A DNA stretch of 64,000 bases from Nemertoderma westbladi (lineage: Eukaryota > Xenacoelomorpha > Nemertodermatida > Nemertodermatidae), in the NCBI GenBank assembly GCA_032718475.1, contig JAUCBJ010003122.1, positions 20,490-84,489 on the forward strand, in the 5' to 3' direction. Shown here in pieces: positions 38,701 through 50,700 of this stretch. Made by a program: the position numbers and the translations under genes. Within the stretch, counting starts at the first letter, position 1. Every line of letters starts with the position of its first letter. The notes beneath the pieces were generated by a model. The model saw only the letters and a list, made by a program, of their open reading frames with translations, had not been told where the DNA came from and made no database searches.

Positions 38701-41700
38701 CTGGAGAGATCTGATTTCCAGATGGTATCCATTTTTGATAGAGCTACCCAAGCCTTTGCTTTCCTAACTTCAATGTCCTTTTTGCTACTCTCTATCCATG
38801 ATCCAAGGTACTGGAAGTCATCGACCTTCCTTAGTTGATTATTATCAATGGTTGTCAAGTTTCCATCAACATTAAAGGTCATGAATTCGGTCTTTGTAGC
38901 ATTTATATGCAATCCAACCTCCTTAGCAGCCCTCTCCACTTTATTTAGTAGAAGCTGTGCATCTGCAAGCGTATTAGAGAGCAGGGCGATGTCATCCGCA
39001 AAGTCGGTGTCTCTGACTGTAGTTGCCGGATATCTACTACTTCTGCGTTCTTGAAATCTTCAGATCTTCACCTTTTGTGGCCGTCCTCATTGCGTAATCC
39101 AGCACAATTACAAATAGTAATGGTGCTAATGTGTCACCTTGCAGTACGCCAGCCAGGATTGAGAAAAACTCAGTTTCACCATCTGGTGAGAGTACCTGCG
39201 CTTCTGTGTCACAATATAACAATCCAATGCTGCAACAATTACTTCTGGTATTCCATAAGCTCTTAGGATTTCAAGCATTTTACCTCTATGGATGGAGTCG
39301 AATGCCTTCTTGAAGTCCACAAAAGTTATGACTGCGGGGAGATTCTTTGACTTAATTCGTTCAATCAGTCTCCGTAGTGCAAGTATCTGAGCTATTGTTG
39401 ATCTACTTGGTCGAAATCCGTTTTGGCTCTTACGCAGTAGTTTCTCTATGTGAGGCCTAATCCTATATAGAATCATTTTATTGTATATTTTGGCAGCTAC
39501 CACAAGCAGACAGATCCCACAATAGTTTGTTGGTATGCCGAGGTCTCCTTTCTTGGGGAGAGGCTTTAGTTGACCTTTAGTCCAAATTGGTGGTGGCTTT
39601 TCCCCTTTTAACATCCGGTTGCAAACATTCAATAATGGTCTGTTTAGCACTCCGGTTTTCCATACCTCCGCTGGGATGTCATCTAATCCACTCGCTTTAT
39701 TATTGGACATGCTTTTGATGCTTCTTTGGAGTTCGGCAGGTGTGAAGTCCCCTTCTATAGGTAGTGTCTTGTCATATATTTTCCTTGTAGGGCTGACCTC
39801 GATGTTTGGTGGCTGCCCAAGCAAGTTACTGAAGTGATTTTTCCACTTCCCAACACGTTCTTCAGGACTATCGGCTTTGAGGCGCCCCTTTGCACAACTT
39901 TTCCGACCAGATACCTCATTTACAGTTTGCCAGCTAAGTCTTGATTGTTGCTGAATGTGAGCAGTTGTAATTGCTTTAGTTTTATCCTATATGTACTTTT
40001 CCTGGCTGATGTTGTAGGCCAATTTAAGATCGTCCTTAGCTTTCTCAACCTTGTTAATGTTTTCGGTTGTTGGTTGTTCGGTTTTAACTTTGTAGGCTAT
40101 CATAAGATCTTCTCTCTTACAAGTAACCTCAGAGTTTTGCCATGGCACATACTGTTTTCGTTTGGGTTTCTGGGGGATATGCCTCTTAGCTGATTCCTTG
40201 TGGGCTGTTATTATATTCTGGTATATTGAATTGGTGGATTGGTCTTCATCCATTGACTGAAGTTCTTCAAAGCGGTTTTTAACTTCTGCTGTATAAGCTT
40301 CCTTTACAGCATTGTCAGTTCTGAGTTTCTCCCAGTCATATTTGATTTGCTTGCTTGTCCTGGGTTTGCTGGCTCTCAAACTGAGACTGATCTCTGCAGT
40401 CACAATTCTGTGGTCCGAACCAATTAGGTTGAACGAGCTGTATGCCTCACAGTTGATCATGCTGTTTCTCTACTTTTTGTTTATAAGGATGTAATCCAGT
40501 TGTGCTTTGGTTCCATTAGGGTATTGTGTTCGCGCTTTTAAGACCTTTGGCAGTTTAACCCGCCAAATCTATATGTCTTCTAGGTTATAAATCGACTTTA
40601 GCCTATGACAAGTATTTGACACAAATAAATCCAACATTAGCCGAAGCCAGTCTATGCGCGACCATTCACCCGCTGGATATACCCGGGAGACTGGATTCGG
40701 ATGCTTTAATTTGATTGCGGTGCAGGCCTACCGTACTATTCGATTGATCGTTAATATAATTCCTGACAAATATCATTCACTTTCGGGAGATATTAGCAGT
40801 TCCTTTAGGACGTGGCGCTCTATCTATATAAACCGAGCTATGGCTTACACTAAACACAACGGAATGGATTATAAGTTACACATAAGGCGCATTCTTTAGG
40901 AGATGCTTTGTTACGCGGACAAGCACATACAGACTATTGCACACCGCTGCACACTGAATTGCCGATAGTCACTGATTTTAATCATATATAAAGAGAATAG
41001 CAACCGACATTTGTAGGGCCTATAAAATAGCATTCAATTCACTACAAACCACGATAATATAAGTCGCAATTGCTATATGTAGCCGGTCTCTCTAACCTTA
41101 GTGTATCAAGAAGATCGGGGTTTCTGATCGTTTATCGTTATTCTCCAAATAACAATATGTAAACGAATGATACATTTAATAACAAACAGCAAATAGCAGT
41201 AAATAATGTGCAATTACCGTAAATTACCGCAATTAAATAAAATTACCGCAATTAATGTACCGTTATGTGTTCTTAGTGTCTCGTACCGCTGTACCGTGCC
41301 GGTAACAGTTATGTGTTCTTATAATTAAAGCCGTTCTAATGTTGGAATAATTCAGAATAATTCCATAGCCGATGTTCATGGCATCAGGAAAACCAACACA
41401 CTGAACCCTGTGAGCTGTTGCAGGTAGCTTTCAACACAAAGAGGAAAAGCTCTCATTGGCAGAGTTCCAGTTTCTATAAGTTCCATGAATGTCTAAATGC
41501 CAAACCTCCATAGCCTTTGCAGCCCATAGCCAACACAAGGCTAAATCGCTCTGATTGGTCGATCATTGTTCTGATTGGTTAATAGAACAGAACAAAGAGG
41601 CCATGCGTACAGCAAATCAGCCAACCAGCGGGCGGATTGTGCCACTAGAAGCAACAGTTTAGAGGATTTGAGCGAATGGGGGAAAACTGGATTACAAATG

Positions 41701-44700
41701 GAAAAGGCCAGTTATATCCCCAAAAGCTTTTACACCGCTCCCAGAAAATGGGATTTAATTATATAAAATATAAAAAATCACAGTTTCTAAAATATAAAAA
41801 TACTCTAAACAGTTAGTCTTTCTTGCGCGGACGGCGTTTACGCAGTTTCTTGAGGCTAGCAAGAGTCCTTTTCTCTTTAGGGCGAGCCACTTTACTAGGA
41901 GGGCTATAACTCCTGGGTGAAGGGTGCAATACAATTGCATCAGAAGGTTTAAGGTTACGGTCGGTGTCTCGTCCATTTCGATATGCTTCTCCTCGAGCTG
42001 ATTTTCCTCCGCTTGTCGTTGGATACGTTCGTCCAAAACTCTCGCAGAGAATAGGGTTGTCTAAGTTCGATATCTTCTTAAAGATTCTGGATTTCCCGAT
42101 CGAACTGAGATATGGTTACTTTGTTTACCGCTTGGACTTGCTAGTGCAATTTACGTTTACCTGAACAAGCGTAAGTTCCTTTTCTGATCTTTGTAGAATA
42201 GCGTCTAACTCATTTGGTACAACGCTCTCCGCCACTTTGGTGACAGGTTATATCGTGTTAAGCCGGGACGATGGTAAGGGTTAAACGGCGATATTAAATG
42301 TCCGCGTCCCAATCCGGCTAGGTAGGATGGGCTAATATCTAGGAAGCCCACAACCGGGGTGCCACCGACTAATCGTTCAGGTAACACTAGATCTTTGAGT
42401 AGTGAGTACAGCTGGGGAGGATCCGTCATACTAATAGGATCAAGAGTCTGAGGTCTCACTAGGGAATGAGGAGATCTGATCGAGTATTCCGAAACTCTGA
42501 TCATTGGTTTATTTAAGGATCGTCTGAGTCGAACGAGCGTAGGTGATACATCGAACAAGTTTCGCTCGAAACTCCCGTAAATATAGCGAGTAAAACCGTG
42601 TTTAAAGCAACGTCTCCGCGGATGTTTATGTCTTTCCGTTTGTTGGTTGGGTCTTGGGCATTCATCGCAACAATACCAAAAACGCACGTCTTGTAGGGGA
42701 AACGCGAGTGATCTTTCTCCAGCTTACAATATTCCTCCATCCGTTCGAAGCTATCCGGTACAACAGGTAGCGGTCGATCGGCGGTTAGATACATCATAGT
42801 GGAATAGAGCCGTTTGAGTTCTACCATGCGGTCATGATGTATACCTTGAGGATATCGAGTTTCTAGATTCTGTTGACTGGTAATATCGAGATAGGTTTCT
42901 CTCAAGAATTCCAGGTATTTGGTGAAGTCGCTGCGTTTATCCGGCTCTTCAACATCTGCACTTTCGAGTCGGTTTCGAATAGAATTTTCGTGTTCGAGTC
43001 TCAGTTTATCGTTCCGCTTCCGCTGGGTATGATATTTAAATAAAACCATTTCCCTTTTGGTGTCTATATCGTTCGTATCGTGTAGGTCGATAGGATGACC
43101 AGTAGTTAAGAAGTCCATATACGTACCATTACGATGCGTATAGCGAGCGGTGAATTTTCTACAGTCCAATTCACGCGTAAGTTGCTTCCTGGGACATTGG
43201 CGGTTCGATATAACGACCATCGTCCTCCGTAGTAGTTGGACCAGCGTCGCCGCGTATCAAGCTATCAACAAACGCTTGTAAAGGTAGAGTATATCGCTCC
43301 CTGATACCAAGATCATCTTCTATCAACTCAATCATATCTGCTATATAAGTTTATCCATATTATAATGAGTTTATATTTAGGCGAGCGGGCGTCGCTGCCT
43401 ACCCCTCTCTGCCCCCGGACAGTGTGAGATCCTCAGCGCTGGTGTACTTTCGCCGATGTGCCTATCGCCAACGTCGTAGCTGCACAACGACTACAACAAC
43501 CAGCACGAGTCACTCCACCGTCCGTCCCAAAGGCTTAGATATACTTCAGGTTCTTACTGGAGAGTTAGGGCTACTTTCACAATTGCGACTCGCTACTGTA
43601 AACACACCTTAGTAGTAACATTCACCTACAAACGCACAAATTCCACGTAACTGTCACAAATGGTACACATTCTATCACACATTCGGGTCATTTGTCCGTT
43701 AGTCAAGTGCCTTCCAGAATGTCACGTTGTTATTATGTATCCTTGGATACTAGCGGTGTGCTATTTATTCCGTATGCTATTCAATGAGCAAGCTTTTTAT
43801 TGTTCTGTTAACTCGCTTCTAATTCTAGCGTGGTTGTTGCTATGGTGACATTATGGAAAGCTAGCGGTAGAATTAGGGTAATTCTCATGCATACAGATCT
43901 GGGATGCTATTTAATAGTAAGTCTTTAATGGTCAATATCATCTTTATACATGATTTTATGAATTTTATCGGCTATTGACTCTATATTGGAGATTCTCGCA
44001 CACTAACACACTTAATGGGTGAATCTCCGCTCCCATGATCTATTAATTAATGGAATTTTGGGAATATTATAAATTGTATAAAATAACAATTTATCAAATT
44101 CATTAAAAGATGAATTTAAATTTATTCCCGTAAATTTTATTATTTAATATTAAATAGACACAATTTTATTCCAGAACATGTCTGGGGACTGGGATCCTTG
44201 ATTCTAGGAATTGATCTTTTTAAGAATATCGGTAACTGCTACGATATCTTAATAGACTAGAATTTTAAAGGATCTAAAATTTGACAGATTTTATAAATAT
44301 TAATAATTAATATTTAGGATGGGCACCAGTTTATTCCAGAACAAGTCTGGGGACGTTAACCACTGATTCTAGAATTTTGTCTTTCAAGTATATCGGTGGG
44401 TGCCGCGATATCTTAATCGACTAGAATTGCAGCTGGTCAAAGGGTTTAACAGATTTATTTTGCGTTGTACGCTACTGTTAAAGGGACATCACGCTACTAT
44501 ATGTATTATTTAATATACGGTATGAGAGCAATATCGCACGAAGCAATGTCAGTGAGAAGAGGCAAGTCCTTTCCAAGGTCTACCCAGAGCTTGGTTTAGC
44601 CGAGACACGAGGATCTGAACTTTGCATTCCTAATACTCTGCCTACCAATAATACTTAAATATAGTAGGAGCTTTATTGTACTTTAATAAGTACGGATATT

Positions 44701-47700
44701 TCATCTTACTGTAGTCACGTATTTATAATGTAATACGGACAGTAAGGAAAGAGAAAAAGAATTATTTCTCACCGTCGCACTAAATATAATATATAAGTAA
44801 TTAAGTAATAAACACTAATATATTGCACTAATCTACTAAATAATCGCTAAATAACATTTGACTAAGTAAAATTAAAGAAAACGATTAGAATAAAATTACA
44901 TAATAATACATACATAATATAAAATAATAAAATAAATATAAAATAATATGGTCACACACCCACTCCATATGTTGTTACGTTATGGAGTCCCTAGATATTT
45001 GTTGGATTAGGGAGGTGGTCGTGGGGAGAGTATCTTGCCTTCCATAATTTCCGGACAGTTTTCGGTCTCTTTCCAGTAAACATAAACGACCAGCTGGGCG
45101 ATTGAGTGGTTGTGTTACTTTCTCCGCTCCCTTGGCCTTTCTAATCTTAGCCGGGTTAAGGTGGGGAGGCCATTCATCTTCTTTACTTAGGAAGTTGGGT
45201 CCACCTAACCGGTCTGGAGTATCTGTCAGTTCTTGAGGAGTTGCTCCTCTGGAGGCGATGTCGGCTAGATTAATCGTCTCGGGGCAATGTCTCCATTGAT
45301 CTACATTGGAGTTGATGTCGTCATTATCTGAGGAGTATGGTGTTCCCTCAGTTGGATCGTCTAACTCACTGCTCTCATCTTCCCATTCTCTTACTTGATA
45401 TACCTGATCTTTCGGTAATCTTTCCATGAGAGTTCTACGGGAAGGGCCAGTAAAGTACCAACCCACTCTAGTTCTTCCCGCATAAGCTTGTAGTGGTTGC
45501 GGTTGAGCAGGCCGTTTCTCCAATGTCTCGAGCGCTTCATGCGCATTTTGACCGATGAGTATTTGGACTCCAGGGTAATCGGTGTTGAATCTAGGTATTT
45601 CAAGCTGCTGGGTGAAATCGTCCTCATCCCAGTTATAAGGTTCCACTTGGCTGGTCGCGAAGTTCTTTATCGCTACCATTTTTACTGACCTTATACTATG
45701 TTCTCCTAGTTCATCCTGGGGGGTGGACAACGCGCCTACATAATAATCCGCTATTACGGTAGATTTCCAAACTTGCATAATTCCTGACATGTTTAGCTTA
45801 GTTCGGAACTGGGGTTGTCCAGCAAAGATGTCTTCGGCTAGTTCTTTGTCGATGAATGTTCCTGTGCTACCGGAGTCAAGGAGGGCGTTCACTATATAAC
45901 TCCTTTTAGGTCCGTGGACCCTTAACTGTACTACAGGAAATTCTCGGATTCCTACATTGGAAGTTGGCGCTTTCCAAGATGGTTGTCGATCAGAAGTAGT
46001 TAGGGGGAGCTCACTGTCGGTTTCCTTCTCATACGTAAGTGCTCGATACACTGCGGTATTTATTAAGTAACAGGATTCGTTTTCGTCTGATAATTCGTCC
46101 GTATAGAATCCTTCCATTTCAGAACTTTGGTCGGAGAATTCGTCCGTATAGAATCCTTCCATCTCAGAACTTTGGTCAGTGTCGTTCACATCACTGAATT
46201 GGACATGTAGTTCGGACTCACTTACCTGACTCGGGCTGTTTCTTTCGAATTCGGTGTGCAACAAAATATGATGTTTCGCGCCGCACTTCGCACACCTTGC
46301 GTCGGAGTAACAGGTTCGCCGTTGGTGTCCTCGTCTGAGACAATTATAACACAACCGCTTATCCCACATGACTTCACATCTATCCTTTAATGATTTCTTT
46401 AGGAATTCATTACACACATTTAAACGGTGGGGCCCGTCGCACAACACACATTTGGGCTTGATGTTACTTACTTTAACATGTGCTGTGTGGTGCACGCTCG
46501 TTCTTTCCTCGGGCTTTCTTCCGTGAATTCTTTTAGGAGACGTGGGAGGAGTTTTTCTTACCTGTTCTCTCCTGTCATTGGTTCGAGACTTGAATTTACT
46601 TACCTGTTCTTTAGGCGTTTTATTGACATAATAAGATCTTTCAGTGTCTTTCCCGCTATCCTCTCCTTGAGAAGTTTGGCTTTCGCCGTCGTCTGTATAA
46701 CACACTGGTGTTACCTTTCTCCTAGAGACGGGTTTCTCACTTACCTTACTTTCCGATGTCTTCTCTCTGGACTGCTTTATGAGCTGTAATTTCACTTCGC
46801 CGTCCAAGAATGACATGAGATCAGCCATGGTAGGGTCTCGTTGTTGTTGTTCCATCATATATAACACTTTCTTGTCCCAACGTGTACCTACTCCACCCTT
46901 CGGTAAAGTAGAAGTCACTGCTCTAATAACCATAGCACTCTGATACTCATGAGACTTGCCTAGCCAATCTAATTGTCGGCAGATCTCCTGAATCTCATCG
47001 GAAAACTCTATAATCCCACTGCTAATAAACTTTCGGGGCGCTACCAACTTTGCATACAAATACCCAGCTATGTTATTCCTATTACCATACCTGAAGTTTA
47101 GAGTATCCCAAACTTGTCTTAATCCATCTGGATGTCCAATAAATTTTAACGCCATTAACTTGGGAGGTCCTTCCAAGCATTCGATGAGGTATCTGAGTTT
47201 CTCTCCGTTAGATAGCACAGAGTTCTGTATGTTATCTTTGTAATATTCATTAAAAGGTAACCATTTCATCTCATCTCCATTGAACTTGACGATCTCTCCA
47301 ACCTTTACCGCTTGACGGGCTTCGGTTCTAGCCATTTGACGCGTAAAACTTTCTTGAGCCATCGTATTATTGAATATAGAATTATCGGTATATAAATTTC
47401 TCGGATTATGATCAGGTCTATATGGAATATCATTATCAACAGGTTTATAATTACCCTTAATAGGGTTTACTATAGGAGTTTCTACTTCACTAGCAGTATA
47501 GATGCGTGTAGGCTCCACACCTTGCGCATGAAATACTTCAGACCTAACAGGTTGACACATTGTTACAGAGGGTGGTGGTATACCCTTTTGTAAATTTACT
47601 AACTTATCGCGTTCTGACGCGATACTCTGCTGCACTTCTTGCAATGCTAACCTACCCTCTCTTACTGCTCCCTTTAACTGCTGAACAGTCCCTTCCAACT

Positions 47701-50700
47701 CCCAGACCTGCTGGGAGGAACATTTACAATGTTCCCTCAGCTGCCCGAGCAGGAGACCCATCTTCCGTCGTCCCTCAGCTACCCACTCGACCGCCGAAGC
47801 GGGAGTCGCCAACGTAGTAGCGGGCAAGCAAGAGACGACGGGCGATAAATTCTTGATATCTCGCTCGGCGTCCAGGATGGGTTCGGACTCGGGAACAGTC
47901 CTACTGGGCACAGGTAGTTTCGTGCTGTGCAAAGGGAATTTAGAGGTAGGTTCTGGGAGTACAGGTGTCTCTATCACCGAAGGGGTGGCTTCGAGAACAG
48001 GCCTAATTATTTCAGGCTCATCTACTATAGTAGGGAGTCTTTCTACTGTAATAATTTGGTCTGTGCTAGCTAGTCTCACCGCAGGAGGCAAATTAGGTAA
48101 CTTCGGACAGTGTGGCATTCTTCTACGCCTGCTGAGACGAGATCTATTTCCTCCGCCTTCAGGATCTGTTATATCACCTTCATCAGGCTGCTTCGCCTGA
48201 AGGCTTTCCAGCTCTAGCTGGGTAGTCGCCCCAGACGCCTCCCGTTCTGCTTCTGCCACTGCCTCTGCCGCTTTTCTTTCCGCTTCTGCCGCTGCTACTT
48301 TTCTTTCCGCTTCTATCCTTTCAAGACACTGTCCAAGTCGAAGACTCATTCTAACACCTTTCAAAAGACTATCTGACAGTGCCCGTTTTGTGTCAGACAT
48401 GTTGGTTTGTACAGTTGAATGCCTACTGCTATATTACAGTTTAAGCAAGTCTCGTAATTCAGTATCACTGTTAGCCTAGTAATTAATTACCGATACTGCT
48501 ACTCAGTGTAGCGTGATATATATATAATATATCAGAATACCGGTATGCTTATAATATATATAAGTATTATTACAGACTAGGTTTGTCACAGAATACCAGT
48601 ATATAATTTTAGCACAAATATATATAAATATATAATAGGCCTATCGTGAATACCGGTATACAGCTTACACTTATAGTATATATAAGTATAATTATGGACT
48701 AGAATTAATTACAGAATACCGGTATAATTGCCGCCTAAATTTATAGAAATAAATATAATAAGCCTATTGTAAATACCGGTATATCAATTATTTTAGAATA
48801 ATTGAATTTCTGAATTTTAGGGGTTACTTGGTTACTTTAACTTACTTTATTACCGTTATTTGAGCAGTAGTCCAACTGATATTGAGACCTAGTTGTTGTA
48901 TGACAGGCCTACTATTTTATAAATCGGTTTGAGTTGATTTATAATATATATACCCCTATAATGGGTTTTGTCAATATTTGAAATAAATGTTATTATTTCT
49001 GGGGGGAGTCACTACACAGAAGCTGTGCGCTCTCAGTGGAGTGCTACTTGTTGGACACTAAAACAAATAATTCTAATTTACCTAAGTTACTTAATACTAC
49101 AAATTACGTACAATTCGGGTTGAGATTACAATCTCTAAATAAACACAAAAAAATTACAAATACACAAATACGAATTTTTAGGGTAATTTTACAAGAAGTC
49201 TACTAACCAGCCTAACAAAGGGTTAGAATATCTGGTTATTACAACGGACAGGGTACTACGGTATTTGAAAATAATAAGTAGTAGTAAATATACTGCGTTG
49301 TCCAGATAGGAAAATACCACCGTCTGACGACTTATAGCCGTATCGCTATAAGTACTACGTTATGTATCACGGAGTGTTCCTACCCAGAAGTTAATTACCG
49401 CGGTCTACCAGAACCAACGTGCCTATTAACCACTTTACAACACAAATATACTGTCCCCAAACTAATCACCTTCGGAAAGCACTGTACACTAAACCCTAAA
49501 TTAGGTACAAGTACTTGTACAACAAATAATCAGTAGTTAGAAATACTTGTACAGCTAAAAGAACCACGGCATCTGCTGGAGTGACCGGTGCACAAAATCA
49601 CCAGTCTTTACCTACGCCAAGCAGCCCTGATGTAGTACCAGGGTTAGTTTAACTATAACGGTATGTATAACAAGCACAATTACTGTAGGAATAAACTTGG
49701 AGACATGAATGTTGCGAATAATAGCATAAACTCTGAATAATAAATATTACGCTACGCGTACAGACTACTCAAACAAAATGCAGACTAAATACTGACAGAC
49801 TACTATCAAGCCTAAACAAACTACGGTATATGCAGACTCCGAAATGGTTAGTTAGTATGCGTTCTAACCTAGTAGTACGACTTATTCTTTCAGAGGGGGT
49901 TTACCTCACAGCACTGGAAGCCCCTATGTTCCCAACTGGCACTTTATCGGACATACACTCTACACACACCGAAACTTCCTCAGACCCAACAACAGCCAGA
50001 CAACTATCCAGCCTACAAATTATCTAAATAAGAATTATACGCTACCTGTACAGACTACACAAACAAAGTACAGACCAAACGATGGCAGACTACTATCAAG
50101 CCTAATTAAACTACAGTATATGCAGACTCCGAAATGATTAGTTAGTATGCGTTCTAACCTAGTAGTACGACTTATTCTTTCAAAGGGGGTTTACCTCACA
50201 GCACTTGAAGCCCCTACGTTCCTAACTAGCACTTTATCGGACAGATGCTCTACACACACTGCAATCCGTTCAGACTTAACAACAGTCAGACAACAGTCCG
50301 GCCTACAAATTATCTGTACAATCTGAGCAGGCTTACACGTCTTCTGCTCAATATTAACTTACAGGTAAATAAAACCAACAGAAATAAGTAAACTATACAA
50401 AGGAATGAGGGGTGATCAATCCCTAATCCCCTAGCAGCCTACAATATACAATATCATAATCGAAATAGTACTGCTGTACCCGTACTGTAAGTAAGTACCG
50501 GTCCGGATGATCAGGCAGTCAGGCCTACTGGTTACCGGTCGACCGGTACTATCAACTTGATTGCTTACGCCGCAATCAAGAAGCTATAACTGTTACTGTT
50601 CGCGCTTTTAAGACCTTTGGCAGTTTAACCCTCCAAATCTATATGTCTTCTAGGTTATAAATCGACTTTAGCCTATGACAAGTATTTGACACAAATAAAT

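Noticed and set aside
43424-43848. Plus-strand 62-codon frames inside the BEL element
   Set aside because: Short, low-complexity, opposite to the element's coding strand and without recognisable motifs.
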